Shown: positions 49,961 through 59,686, counted from the first letter of the stretch. The stretch is 64,000 nt of DNA from Marinicrinis sediminis (GCF_042685085.1 NZ_JBHUMM010000007.1:245097-309096); one strand, 5' to 3'. Translations and numbers: made by a program. The notes: a model not told the origin generated them from the sequence alone.

Positions 49961-52543
49961 TTAAGTCATGAATGAAAAGTGAAAAGCGAAAGTACCTGGT
50001 GCACCAATATGAATCCTTGCTTCTCCATTTGGCTGAATACTCATTTGTGAAAAGCTACTGTCATTGTTGCGTACAATAGGTACTCTGATTTCTTGTACTG
50101 GCCTGTAGCCCGCAGGTAACACAAAACAAACAGAAGGCTGTAAAGCCCCATCCTTAAATTGGCCTGTTACATGAACGACTCCAAACTCATCTTTTTTAAA
50201 TTTTGGTTTGTTTGTAGAGTCTGAAACAACCCATCCATTAAGCAGTACAGGTTCTAACCATTGGCCACTGCCTTTTTTAGCATAGTCACGCTTAATCTGC
50301 GAGACTTGCATACTCTGATCGGTGGAATGCTGTACAAGCTGATCAAGCACTGATTTATGACTGGCTGAATATTCGACATCTGCCTTTTGTGCATGGGTTG
50401 TGAGTGCGTATTTGTCTAGAGCAGTATATACCACGGTATACGTTGCGGTTGCGTCGAAATTAGTATGATAAATATTTACTCGTTCATTACCATAAGGGCT
50501 TCCATCTGATAAGAAGCTCCATTCAGCTGTTGCATTTTTTGAATCCTTTAGAATTCTAATTATTTTACCTGCTCTATATTTCAGCAGTCCTTGTTTAGTA
50601 GTCACATCGTGATCATTATTTATATGATAGTAGTTCCCACTTTGTACAGGAGTCGCTCTCTCCATATATAGTCCTTCTCCAAGTTCAATTTGATTGTCTC
50701 CGTCAAAAAATGAAAGATCGCCAATCATCGGAACTTCTTCCTCATATGGAATTGCAAGTTGATATTGGAGTTGATAAGGTGTATAGCCCTCATCGTTCAT
50801 TGAAGTAGGCAAGCTTAATGTTCCATTACTTCCTATTCCGTCTGTACCTATTTTAGTCCATGCTTTTGTACCTGTGCCATTGTAAGGTTGCCCGCCAGAC
50901 GCAGATTTCGTCATCTTCCAACCGTAGAAATATGCCTTGATTTCTGCTGCTGATGGAGTATATGTTTCCCCCCATCCGCTGTCCGTGTCGGAGATGGATA
51001 ATTGAAAATACCCAGATATATTGGAATTAAATGAAGTGCTGTCTGCTTCTGTCGAATAGTTTCCAACAGTTAAAATCTGTCCATTACTTTTCGATACTAA
51101 TGGCTTGTGATCAACTGTGGGTACAAGATCGTTGACATAAACGCGTTTAAAACCTGTATAGTCCGCACCAAATTTCCAATCCATCGACCCATCTAATACC
51201 TTAGATTCATACTTCCTTGTCACATGCGCCTTACCGTCCCGAATTGATAATGTATCTTTGACAGTATGGTCAGGGTTGGATCTGAGGGTAGTTTCAAAGA
51301 GTAACATGTCTTCATTTTGCGGTTCAAACGGAAGGGCGATTGAACCTGAATTAAGCATGATATCATGTGCGTAGACAGGTGAAGTAGAAGAGGTAGCTCC
51401 ATTTCTTAAAAACCTGATGAGAACCGGACTTTGTGTAGGGGTAAACGAGAAAGTGCCATACCCTGAAGAAAAGTTCATGTAGCCGATCTCATTGGTAGAT
51501 GAAGAATATCCCGCCATAATACGTAGGGATGTATCATCATTTGCTTTCTCCGCATGTAGAGACAACGTATAAGCTTGATTAGGAATGACATCGGACCAAA
51601 TCCCTCTTCCATATACATCGGTAGAGCCATTTCTAATGGCGAGTTTTCCGTTCTCCCAAATGTTGTTGTGACTGTTGGTTCCCGTGCCCTCGTTATAGTC
51701 ATATGGTTCTTGCGGAAGCAGATTTTTTGCTTTCCGAATCAGATAGGGATGAGTAAGCGATTGAATACTATCCACATACGGCAATATATCATTCAGGCTG
51801 GGGTTTGAACTCGTTGTATACGTGGTCCCTATTGCGTTATAGAGATCTGAGGACACTTCATATAGACGAATGGCATCAAAAAATGCAGTAGCAGTCGAAG
51901 TTCCACTTAGCGCAATAGAAAGTCGAAACCCATTTCCCACAAGTGTATTTGACTGCGGAATCTTCACATGCACAAGTTGCCAAGAACCTATCTTCGATCC
52001 TGATGCCAATGCAGAATATCTGAGCTCAAAAGTTCCTACATCGCCCAGCCCCACATAAATGGAACCCGAATTGTAGGATTCTACATAGACCCAAAAGGCA
52101 AGAACATATTGTTTGGAAGTATTCAGTGCATATTGATAATCCTTAAAGCAGGTCGAACCTGTTCCATTTGAAGTTAGTTTGATCGATGTTGTACCGTTCC
52201 AATACTTCGTTGAGGACAATTCGGCTGTTCCGCTAATCTGAAATGGTGTGAGTGATTCGCAGGAACCATCCTTTCCAAGAATATTAACAAGCGTATGTCC
52301 TTCTATTTTTTTTACATTCACCCCGCTTGCCATATCTGTGGAAACCAAATTGGTTCCTCTTTGAAGAGTTGCAGACTGGATATCCCGTTGATTGAGCGTA
52401 GATTCTACCGTATCCAATCGATTATTGGATGATTGAATTTCGGTGTCCAGGGTTTCAAAGTTTTCATTAAATTCTTCACGCAGCACATAATCTGAATCTT
52501 GCCACTTATGAAGTTGCAGGTTTGTCGTCTTCTCACTGCTCAA
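49961..52543 (-). CDS. tail fibre / receptor-binding protein
   Basis: About 860 residues from a TTG at 52543 that sits 8 nt after AAAGGAGG (upstream ATG at 52570 is part of the ribosome site region). The N-terminus (TTNLQLHKWQDSDYVLREEF) is the type that joins fibres to the baseplate, followed by a coiled coil. Two carbohydrate-binding-like jelly-roll segments follow (about 115-235, ending TATAFFDAIRLYEV; and 280-400, ending SPVYAHDIMLNSGS). The C-terminus is Gly/Ser/Thr-rich and ends PGTFAFHFSFMT. It would recognise the target cell surface. The gene is visibly richer in A and T than the housekeeping genes. Confidence 0.8.
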   Translation of the reverse strand: MSSEKTTNLQLHKWQDSDYVLREEFNENFETLDTEIQSSNNRLDTVESTLNQRDIQSATLQRGTNLVSTDMASGVNVKKIEGHTLVNILGKDGSCESLTPFQISGTAELSSTKYWNGTTSIKLTSNGTGSTCFKDYQYALNTSKQYVLAFWVYVESYNSGSIYVGLGDVGTFELRYSALASGSKIGSWQLVHVKIPQSNTLVGNGFRLSIALSGTSTATAFFDAIRLYEVSSDLYNAIGTTYTTSSNPSLNDILPYVDSIQSLTHPYLIRKAKNLLPQEPYDYNEGTGTNSHNNIWENGKLAIRNGSTDVYGRGIWSDVIPNQAYTLSLHAEKANDDTSLRIMAGYSSSTNEIGYMNFSSGYGTFSFTPTQSPVLIRFLRNGATSSTSPVYAHDIMLNSGSIALPFEPQNEDMLLFETTLRSNPDHTVKDTLSIRDGKAHVTRKYESKVLDGSMDWKFGADYTGFKRVYVNDLVPTVDHKPLVSKSNGQILTVGNYSTEADSTSFNSNISGYFQLSISDTDSGWGETYTPSAAEIKAYFYGWKMTKSASGGQPYNGTGTKAWTKIGTDGIGSNGTLSLPTSMNDEGYTPYQLQYQLAIPYEEEVPMIGDLSFFDGDNQIELGEGLYMERATPVQSGNYYHINNDHDVTTKQGLLKYRAGKIIRILKDSKNATAEWSFLSDGSPYGNERVNIYHTNFDATATYTVVYTALDKYALTTHAQKADVEYSASHKSVLDQLVQHSTDQSMQVSQIKRDYAKKGSGQWLEPVLLNGWVVSDSTNKPKFKKDEFGVVHVTGQFKDGALQPSVCFVLPAGYRPVQEIRVPIVRNNDSSFSQMSIQPNGEARIHIGAPGTFAFHFSFMT

Positions 52544-52601
52544 TCCAATTACCTCCTTTATTTCATTCATCTACTACTGCTCGACATTAATCCAGGAGCG
52601 A

Positions 52602-53177
52602 TTATACAAACATTTCTTCTGCTTCCTGCCACGTTTTCACTCTAAGCTGCTGCCAGGTCATTTGACTGGCTTCCAGTTCACGCCATGGCAAATACGTGTA
52701 TTTGAAAAGGGTTTGCAAGTGAGCCGGGATGATATCGACAATAGCTTGTTTAATGTCATCTAAATTAGTGGGTATGCCCCTTTTCCCAATGAACGTAACT
52801 TCGATCTGATAATCAGTCGGCTTTTCCTGAACACTGACTTCACCATTCAAATAAGCTTCGGCAACATTTTTGATGAGCTCAACCGTTACCGTTCCAATTC
52901 CCCTGAGCTTCGATTTGAGAACGGCTCTTCTCTGTTCCAAAGACTTGCTTTCATCCGTTACAATCCCGCAAAGCTGCTCCCATCGATGAAGCCCCCACGT
53001 CGCAGTATCCATAAAGAACTGACGCAACACATCCTGAATCTCTTCATAAATGCCTTCCAACTCGGTGCCTTCAGATGCAATCAGATTCATGACGATGCGT
53101 GAATCTCGATAATAAGGAGGAAGCATTTCGCTCATAGAAGATTGGAAATCTTTAATTGGAGCAAATCTGACTGTCAT
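52602..53177 (-). CDS. xkdU: baseplate/tail protein, XkdU-YmfQ family
   Basis: A 191-residue protein of the DUF2313 family: MLPPYYRDSRIVMNLIASEG, TWGLHRWEQLCGI and the C-terminal LQTLFKYTYLPWRELEASQMTWQQL match the PBSX XkdU pattern. The family links the baseplate wedge to the fibre. It overlaps the XkdT-like gene by 4 nt. Confidence 0.87.
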   Translation of the reverse strand: MTVRFAPIKDFQSSMSEMLPPYYRDSRIVMNLIASEGTELEGIYEEIQDVLRQFFMDTATWGLHRWEQLCGIVTDESKSLEQRRAVLKSKLRGIGTVTVELIKNVAEAYLNGEVSVQEKPTDYQIEVTFIGKRGIPTNLDDIKQAIVDIIPAHLQTLFKYTYLPWRELEASQMTWQQLRVKTWQEAEEMFV

Positions 53178-54241
53178 CCATCCACCACCGTCCCCAAAAC
53201 CGCCACCTCTCCATCTGAAATGAATACATTTCCAACTCCCCCGTTTACCGTTAAATCTGTATAATCGATCACGGCCTCTGCATTCAAGATAGCATTCGCA
53301 ATCTGTGTATACCTAACAACGGGATCAAAGAAAGCCAATGTCTTCAAATATGCAGTAATGTGTTCAGATATTTGTTGAATTGCCTCTGACTGAAGGACTC
53401 CCTGCATGATAGTGAGTCGCACCTGAATATGAACAGGTACCTCTATCGCTCCCTCTACCATTACATTTGCTCCAATCGGACGCACCTCTTCGATATACGT
53501 GCTTACCGAATCCACGATTTCTTGTGGAGGAGCCGTTTTTTCTTCATCCAGCAATACAATTTTCACTGTACCAGGCTGATTATTCCAAAGTGGATATACT
53601 TTTGCATCCGAAACACCGGCTACTTCTTTAGCCCAGTGAATATATTGGTTTTTGTTCCCGCTCGTTGCAGGCTTGCGCACACGATCATAATATCGATTTA
53701 ATAATGATTGATCATTTTCTTCATTCGCTCCTCCATCGAAAGGAGCACGATTCACAACGGATACGATACCAGCCAGATGACCAGATACGAGGATAATCTG
53801 ATTGGCATCAACATTCCCATCAGCCCCGCCCTTTTGCGCTTCAGCTGAAACTTGCACTTCTCCGCCTACAATCACACCTTCTTCAGTCGTCATAAAAGAC
53901 TGGGAATCATTTTGGGTTCCCGCTTCTGTCAGTAGCAGGGTTCCTGCTGGGATGATCGTCCCCTCAGGACCAGATATCGTGACTTCCCCTACTGCTCTCA
54001 CCGCAGGCTTGCGATACACACCCAGTTCTTGACATCGCAAATCTAAAAATGGTCCATAGGTTGTATCTGCAAACCCAAATTGCAATACTTGATCAAGCTG
54101 GGTGTACATTTCAGCCATTTCAATCGCTGCTGGCGACAACAAGTCATACGTAATCGAGCCCTGTCTCTTATCCAAATCTGTTGGAGAAGCATCCAGAAGT
54201 CGGTTTAATATCGCTTGTTTGGTTTGATTTTCATAAGACAT
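53174..54241 (-). CDS. xkdT: baseplate J / gp47-like wedge protein
   Basis: A 355-residue Baseplate_J protein (LDASPTDLDKRQGSITYDLLSP near the start, GGADGNVDANQIILVS, VVNRAPFDGGANEENDQSLLNRY, then PGTVKIVLLDE). It corresponds to XkdT of PBSX and gp47 of Mu-type tails, forming the baseplate wedge that drives sheath contraction. Confidence 0.92.
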   Translation of the reverse strand: MSYENQTKQAILNRLLDASPTDLDKRQGSITYDLLSPAAIEMAEMYTQLDQVLQFGFADTTYGPFLDLRCQELGVYRKPAVRAVGEVTISGPEGTIIPAGTLLLTEAGTQNDSQSFMTTEEGVIVGGEVQVSAEAQKGGADGNVDANQIILVSGHLAGIVSVVNRAPFDGGANEENDQSLLNRYYDRVRKPATSGNKNQYIHWAKEVAGVSDAKVYPLWNNQPGTVKIVLLDEEKTAPPQEIVDSVSTYIEEVRPIGANVMVEGAIEVPVHIQVRLTIMQGVLQSEAIQQISEHITAYLKTLAFFDPVVRYTQIANAILNAEAVIDYTDLTVNGGVGNVFISDGEVAVLGTVVDG

Positions 54242-54652
54242 TTACAACCTCACCTCCTCATTTATCACACCTGCATTCGTTTCTACTGTAAAAGAGACAA
54301 GCCATCCTTCCGGCTGTTCCGTCAGTTGAAAATCTCTTACTTCGATTATTCTCTCATCATAGATCAAAGCTTCTTTGATCAATCGGGGGATCTCCATCCG
54401 AATTAAAGAGGAAGAACTGTTGCTTTCCAACAATTCTTCCAATTCACTACCATATTGATCATCATAGATCAGAAATCTGTTGCGAGCCGTTAGCAACGCT
54501 TTATTAATCCATTGCCGAATCGCGTTCATACCTTGAATACGACCCGTGAATGTTCCACGATCAAAATCAAAACCATACGTCTGACTCGGTGATAGATCAG
54601 AAACAGTCGGTTTCACATTTGTGTTTGTTTCCGAGAATGGGGTAAGAGCCAT
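54242..54652 (-). CDS. xkdS: baseplate wedge protein, XkdS / DUF2634 (gp25-like)
   Basis: A 136-residue protein with SPSQTYGFDFDRGTFTGRI, a gp25-like lysozyme-fold segment (AIRQWINKALLTARNRFLIYDDQYG) and IRMEIPRLIKEALIYDERI. The baseplate gp25 homologue nucleates the sheath. It directly precedes xkdT, 1 bp apart. Confidence 0.88.
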   Translation of the reverse strand: MALTPFSETNTNVKPTVSDLSPSQTYGFDFDRGTFTGRIQGMNAIRQWINKALLTARNRFLIYDDQYGSELEELLESNSSSSLIRMEIPRLIKEALIYDERIIEVRDFQLTEQPEGWLVSFTVETNAGVINEEVRL

Positions 54653-55002
54653 TAGACTTTCACCACCTTGTCTAGAATGATATATTGTTGATCATTTGAA
54701 TGGGAGGCAACCAGCACGCGGTCTCCCGGTGACAGAACGGTACGTACCGTTGCAAATTGCGATTGTGTACTGCCTTCATACAGCAATTCCAGTCTATGCT
54801 CCAATAAATGCTCCGCAACAATCAAGTCTTCCTGATCCAAAATGAAACGGAGATGATCAATTTGAATGGAAAGTTGTGGTGGGGGGCTTTTGACAGTTGC
54901 CAGTTCCAGTCGAACATCGATATTTTTCCCCAGACTTCGTATGAGTTGCACTAACTGGGATGCACCGCTTTTACTTGTTTCGATCAACTTCCTCACCCCC
55001 AT
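54652..55002 (-). CDS. xkdR: tail spike-related protein, XkdR / DUF2577
   Basis: A 116-residue protein of the DUF2577 family (LSPGDRVLVASHSNDQQYIILDKV at the end). Known only from PBSX-like tails, where it lies between XkdQ and XkdS. Its stop shares a base with the start of xkdS, indicating coupled translation. Confidence 0.82.
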   Translation of the reverse strand: MGVRKLIETSKSGASQLVQLIRSLGKNIDVRLELATVKSPPPQLSIQIDHLRFILDQEDLIVAEHLLEHRLELLYEGSTQSQFATVRTVLSPGDRVLVASHSNDQQYIILDKVVKV

Positions 55003-56004
55003 TTAAGTTGTGGTTTCCGAGGTATATTCTAAGGTAGGCAATGAATCTGATATAGACAGGCCCAGAGACATCTGATGGACGCCATTACTGAAGGAGTGAG
55101 AATCGGAGACGACATAATAGATGGCATCAACTTGATTCATGGTTTCCTTCACTCGAACGGATGATCCGGATGTCACTCGAATGTCCCCTATTGCCTCCAC
55201 ACTGATTTCTTTTTTCACCTGGTTTAATTCACGCAGTAACTGCCTGGCTCTCTGATCGAGCTGAGATTTATTGGTACCAGCATCCATCGATTCTTCATGT
55301 TGCATTAACCCATACCGCTCAATGGATGGCGGGTCGTTGATCAAACTCAAATCGGTATAATCAATTTCATCTCCGACTTTCAATCTGATTTGATTACGCA
55401 AATCCTCTATACTTCGTGAACAGGAAAGATCCAACAAACTAAAACCACTTTGCAATAAAAAAGGAGAGGCTGTTTTTACTTTTCTCAATTCCAGTTTGCC
55501 CTTTGCAGAATAAATAAAAAAACGCTCTCCCGTTTGATTGAATGTTTCGGTAAGAGCGGTAATCATCATATCCCAAAGCGTCTTGTTGCGCATAATCAAA
55601 CTTGGATGAACATACTCAGTGTCCTCCAGTACACCAAAAGGAATGTCATAGTCCTGACAAAGCTGGTGAATGATTTGCGTGGCGGTATGATGTCTGAACC
55701 TTCTGGAATCTGTGGTTTTTGTTAAGTAAATGTTTGCATCATAAGCCACGATTGACATACCACCGTTCATATCCATCGTCGATGAAAAAATAAATCCCCT
55801 GAATATTTCCTCATCTTGATAAAGCATTAGTATTTCTTTCCCTTCTTCAATCTGAAGTACAGGGGTTAGACCATTCTTGGTATTGTTCAAATCAAGTTCT
55901 AATTTACGAAAGCCTTGTTCACGTTCGCCAGACCAGGTCATCGACTTTACAATCGAATCCATATAGATTTTATTCTCATATACAATTCGGATTTGTCTAC
56001 TCAT
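55003..56004 (-). CDS. xkdQ: baseplate hub protein, XkdQ-like
   Basis: A 333-residue protein (IRIVYENKIYMDSIVKSMTWSG, ELDLNNTKNGLTPVLQIEEG, SRRFRHHTATQIIHQLCQDY) corresponding to XkdQ, the gp44/gp27-like hub that links the tube to the baseplate. It overlaps xkdP by 4 nt. Confidence 0.88.
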   Translation of the reverse strand: MSRQIRIVYENKIYMDSIVKSMTWSGEREQGFRKLELDLNNTKNGLTPVLQIEEGKEILMLYQDEEIFRGFIFSSTMDMNGGMSIVAYDANIYLTKTTDSRRFRHHTATQIIHQLCQDYDIPFGVLEDTEYVHPSLIMRNKTLWDMMITALTETFNQTGERFFIYSAKGKLELRKVKTASPFLLQSGFSLLDLSCSRSIEDLRNQIRLKVGDEIDYTDLSLINDPPSIERYGLMQHEESMDAGTNKSQLDQRARQLLRELNQVKKEISVEAIGDIRVTSGSSVRVKETMNQVDAIYYVVSDSHSFSNGVHQMSLGLSISDSLPTLEYTSETTT

Positions 56005-56660
56005 GATGGCATCACCAACACTTGTTGCGGTTTGATCAAATTAGGATTAGGACCAATCACCGCTTTATTTAGCTCATAAATTTTTCTCCATTTGCTCCCG
56101 TCACCCAGATTTTTCTGAGAAATCTTCCATAATGAATCCCCGGGTTTCACCGTATATCTGGAAGGGTTTACGACTGTATTTGCTCTTCGTTGCGAAGGAT
56201 CTATTACTTTCTCTTCCTCATCCAATGCATAAACAGGGAAAGTAAAAAACTGATATTCTTTCAATTTCAGGCTGAAATGAATATCTCCAGGTTCCCCTGC
56301 CTTTTCTTCAATGTCCAGTGACCTTATCGTCGCAGCCATGTTAATCGAAGTTCCGGTAATTTTTAAGCGAATCGGTTCCCCAGACTCCTGCCAACGTTTC
56401 AATCTGTTCACTGCTTCCCAAGGCTGCGGTATATTCTCATATTCACAGAAAGTCGCATTATAATGTTTAGGAAAAAAAGAGGAGAGGCTAATCTCTGCCA
56501 GTTGTCGAAAACCAGGGACGGTACGTTCGCCGTAATGATTGACCTCAAAATCCTGATAATCGTGTGAACTAGAAAGTTCATAATTGACCGGATTTACTGG
56601 CAACTGAAGCTGCTCTTCATAATTACGAAAGGAAAGCCAAAACTCCAAATTTGCATTCAT
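56001..56660 (-). CDS. xkdP: LysM-domain tail protein, XkdP-like
   Basis: A 219-residue protein. The N-terminal part is beta-rich, and a LysM domain occupies about residues 168-218 (SRYTVKPGDSLWKISQKNLGD ... NPNLIKPQQVLVMPS, shown here as two pieces). In PBSX-type tails it corresponds to XkdP, thought to contact peptidoglycan or stabilise the hub. It precedes xkdQ. Confidence 0.9.
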   Translation of the reverse strand: MNANLEFWLSFRNYEEQLQLPVNPVNYELSSSHDYQDFEVNHYGERTVPGFRQLAEISLSSFFPKHYNATFCEYENIPQPWEAVNRLKRWQESGEPIRLKITGTSINMAATIRSLDIEEKAGEPGDIHFSLKLKEYQFFTFPVYALDEEEKVIDPSQRRANTVVNPSRYTVKPGDSLWKISQKNLGDGSKWRKIYELNKAVIGPNPNLIKPQQVLVMPS

Positions 56661-56687
56661 TGCATCACCTGCTTTCTATACGCCTGT

Positions 56688-58976
56688 TTATGCATAGGAA
56701 AAGCCTGCTTCCCTGATCTTGGCTGCAAGTGAGCGAGCGATTCGATCAATATCTGCCTCTTCCCTCACAATGATCTGGTCGGCCAGCTTCGCAACAGTAA
56801 CCGCATTCGCTTGCTGATTATATTGTCGATTCTGTTCAGCAGTCAGAACCCGTTCTCCCTTGTGCAGCTTCGCAGCATATCCATTAAATGGAACGTAGGA
56901 TAAGCCAGCGGAATGTGAACCATTAAAATCAACCGGATCTATGGTCGGAATCGGGGGAATATCTAGCTTAAACTGATACCCTCCTAAAAAATCAGGGAGT
57001 GTGAATTTAAGATTATCTGTAATACCTTTGATCAATTTATTAAATGATTCAATGATGATATTTACAAATGAAATCATACCGTTCACGATTACTTCAAACA
57101 CCGATAACATCTTTTCTTTCACGATATCCCAGTTTTCTACCAACAATACAATAGCGCCAATGAGTGTGCCAACCGCAGCAACAATCCCCAGTGTGCCAAC
57201 CATAGCTAGTGAATTCAATATTGCTTGTATGATAGACCATGCAGTCAAAGCTGCTACGATACCATAAATAATTGGGGCTAGAACTGACCAGTTGTTGAGG
57301 ATGAACTCCCCTACTGACTTCACTACACCAATGATCCCATCCAATACAGGCTGAAGCATCGCTAAATGTTCCTGGAAACTAAGAATAATCGTGTTGATGA
57401 GTGGTTGATTTTCTGTCAACCATGCAACAAATTCATTAAACTTTCCTGCAACTGCTGACACTGCTTCGATCAACAAATTTTTAAAGGAAGTCATCGCAGG
57501 ACTAGACAGCAGCGCAACCACCTGCTCCATAGCTGGTTTCATCTTATCCAATGCGGCTTGTCCAACTTCCGTAAAAGATTGTTTCACTTTATTGGTTGCT
57601 CGCTGGAACATCCCCATACCTGATTGATTCTGCTTATGCCAGAGTTCACTCGTCAAGCCAAGCTCGTTAAACTTTCCATCCAACACATCCAGTTGATCGG
57701 TCAAGTCCATTGATCTGAGATTCTCCAGGAAATCCCCATCCATATTCATGGACACGGCCATTGGTACACTTGACATATTCCCCGAGAAAATTTGCTTCAA
57801 CTGATTAACGGCTCCATCCATTCCCTGTGCCGGATCATATGCATATAGTCTTTCCACTAACGGCATGAGTTTCTGTAGCTGACTGGTATCTGTTGTGATG
57901 GACATCAGCGTTTGAGAGGCATCCAGATAACCGCCCATATCGGCCATCGAATCTTTGGCACGGTCATCGAGAAATTGAAAATATTGCTCTGCTTTCTGCT
58001 TGTCACCTACAGCTGCTTCAATCGAATTCTTTTTCACTTCCTGATTGGCTGCTGATCCGATCGTAACTTGAAAGGCAGCTTGCTTAATATCATTCAGTTT
58101 CTTGAAAACGTTCGTGGCATTTAAATAGGCAGGCAAGGTTAAGCTCCCATTTCGCTGGAGCGATTTTATTTTGTTAAATAATTTAGATGCTGATTGAGTT
58201 GCCAACCTGAATGCCGCCCCCGCCGTACGCCCGATTTGGTGAAAGACTGGAATGGCTGCACGACTTATACGGTGAAAAGATTTAATGAGAAAGGAGGAGA
58301 CTTTCTTCCCTGTCTGTATAAGCTGGCTCATTTTATTTGATATCGTTGCGAGACTTTTTCTCAAAATCTGTACCGCTTTTGAATTTTCAAGAAATCCGAT
58401 CACCATCCGCTTCACTTTCTGCATGATGTTTGTCATCTTCTGTGAAATGGTATCGAAAATATTTTTCATTGCTCGTATGACTTTGTTTGTTTGAATGAAT
58501 CGCACCAAATTTTGCATGACAAATTGACTGAATCTTGCCATGTTGTATTTCATATACGTTAACATGTAGTAGGATTGCTGGTACACCAAGTAGTTTTCCT
58601 TGAATACAGCCAATGAGGACTTGGCTTCATTCTTCATTTCTTTTGCAGTTTGTACAAAAGCCGCTGCTGAAGAACGGAGAGACGTAAATTCTGCTTTTAA
58701 TTGACTGAGTGCGGTTACACCTGTGTCTGCTGCATTTAATCCTTGAAATTGCTTCTCCACTTGCTTCATGCTCTTCTGCGCAGCGTTCTCTATTTTATTT
58801 AAGTAATGACTAAACGTACGATACGTATGCTTCAAGCTCTTTTCCGTCGTTGTATTAATTTTCTTAAACGACTCATGGAAATTTTTATGGATGGCTTTGA
58901 AGACCGCTTGTGATTGCTTCTCCATCTCCTGTAGTGCTTTCTGAAAAGATTTCATAGTTGAATCCATGTTGTCCAC
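56688..58976 (-). CDS. xkdO: tape measure protein
   Basis: A 762-residue protein. It opens with long coiled coils (residues 1-130, many Lys/Gln heptads) and has hydrophobic stretches around 515-640 (including ALTAWSIIQAILNSLAMVGTLGIVAAVGTL), typical of tape measure proteins that fix tail length and cross the target membrane. The GTG at 58976 lies 7 nt after AAAGGAGG. From the general rule of about 0.15 nm per residue the tail would be near 110 nm, an estimate only. Confidence 0.88.
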   Translation of the reverse strand: MDNMDSTMKSFQKALQEMEKQSQAVFKAIHKNFHESFKKINTTTEKSLKHTYRTFSHYLNKIENAAQKSMKQVEKQFQGLNAADTGVTALSQLKAEFTSLRSSAAAFVQTAKEMKNEAKSSLAVFKENYLVYQQSYYMLTYMKYNMARFSQFVMQNLVRFIQTNKVIRAMKNIFDTISQKMTNIMQKVKRMVIGFLENSKAVQILRKSLATISNKMSQLIQTGKKVSSFLIKSFHRISRAAIPVFHQIGRTAGAAFRLATQSASKLFNKIKSLQRNGSLTLPAYLNATNVFKKLNDIKQAAFQVTIGSAANQEVKKNSIEAAVGDKQKAEQYFQFLDDRAKDSMADMGGYLDASQTLMSITTDTSQLQKLMPLVERLYAYDPAQGMDGAVNQLKQIFSGNMSSVPMAVSMNMDGDFLENLRSMDLTDQLDVLDGKFNELGLTSELWHKQNQSGMGMFQRATNKVKQSFTEVGQAALDKMKPAMEQVVALLSSPAMTSFKNLLIEAVSAVAGKFNEFVAWLTENQPLINTIILSFQEHLAMLQPVLDGIIGVVKSVGEFILNNWSVLAPIIYGIVAALTAWSIIQAILNSLAMVGTLGIVAAVGTLIGAIVLLVENWDIVKEKMLSVFEVIVNGMISFVNIIIESFNKLIKGITDNLKFTLPDFLGGYQFKLDIPPIPTIDPVDFNGSHSAGLSYVPFNGYAAKLHKGERVLTAEQNRQYNQQANAVTVAKLADQIIVREEADIDRIARSLAAKIREAGFSYA

Positions 58977-58997
58977 TTCATTTCCTCCTTTCCAATC

Positions 58998-59168
58998 CTA
59001 TTGCTTCAGCTTTTTCCTTTCTCTTTCCTCTTCCTCCAGCGCAAGTATTGTGGAAGCAAACATATATTGTTGTACACCGACAGGCTTTGCATAGACTTCG
59101 TCAGGAGAGATGCCCTGTCGCTGAAAAATGACATGCAGCAAAAAGGCGACCCCCCCTGACTGTATTAG
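58998..59168 (-). CDS. -1 frameshift extension of the tail-assembly chaperone (gpGT-like)
   Basis: The frame is read only by slipping back one base at 59168-59174 (minus-strand A AAA AAC), just before the XkdN stop. It then encodes 56 residues: LIQSGGVAFLLHVIFQRQG, SPDEVYAKPVGVQQYMFAST and a charged tail EEEERERKKLKQ, ending at 58998. SGGVAFLL and the PVGVQQYMFAS segment are characteristic of the long chaperone form in phage tails. The piece has no start codon of its own, so it is expected as a fusion of 186 residues with XkdN, made at a set ratio as in lambda gpG/gpGT. Confidence 0.82.
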   Translation of the reverse strand, partial: LIQSGGVAFLLHVIFQRQGISPDEVYAKPVGVQQYMFASTILALEEEERERKKLKQ

Positions 59169-59557
59169 TTTTTTACTTCATCCAATGCCTCTTCGTCATT
59201 GGAAAAACCAGAAAGCTCCAAAATCTCTGTGGTCAATTTGGCAATTTCACCTGCCAATAGACGCTTTTGAATAACATCTGCGGGTGTTGGTCCAAACTTT
59301 TCAACCAATTGTACTTCCGACCAATTCGGTACCAGGCATGCCTTTTCGATCACAAGTGCTCCAAACTTTTCTTCGTCTAACTGTTTTCCTTTTTTCGTTG
59401 GAAAGGAAGCCTGCTCACGGATACGGTTAATTGTCTTCCCATCTAATGCTTGGATATGAAACTCCACACCAAATCGGCTCATCTGAACCATTTTTTGAGG
59501 TCTTACTTCCACATCTAAGAGCGCTCTTAATACATCATTTGCTTTCGTTTCTTCCAT
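59165..59557 (-). CDS. xkdN: tail assembly chaperone, XkdN-like
   Basis: A 130-residue acidic/helical protein (DVLRALLDVEVRPQKMVQMS, GEIAKLTTEILELSGFSNDE) in the position of XkdN between tube and tape measure genes. It is the short (gpG-like) form; the ribosome may slip at A AAA AAC, immediately before the TAA, to make the long form. The ATG follows CAGGAGGCTTC. Chaperones of this class coat the tape measure during tube assembly. Confidence 0.88.
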   Translation of the reverse strand: MEETKANDVLRALLDVEVRPQKMVQMSRFGVEFHIQALDGKTINRIREQASFPTKKGKQLDEEKFGALVIEKACLVPNWSEVQLVEKFGPTPADVIQKRLLAGEIAKLTTEILELSGFSNDEEALDEVKN

Positions 59558-59641
59558 ACGATCGAAGCCTCCTGTATTTTCTTGATTGTTGTCCGTTATT
59601 CCATGATGGTGATTTCTTACTTACGGTCTGCTGCTAATGAT

Positions 59642-59686
59642 GAGAACAAAAAGTAGAGCAGCGATGATCCACTCTACTTTGTTCTC
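59642..59686 (-). terminator. attenuator-like hairpin between tube and chaperone genes
   Basis: GAGAAC...GTAGAG (59642-59658) pairs with CTCTAC...GTTCTC (59672-59686), about 12-15 bp with a small A-bulge and an 13-nt loop; the minus-strand 3' arm includes TTTTT. It would lower transcription past the highly needed sheath and tube genes. Confidence 0.6.
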
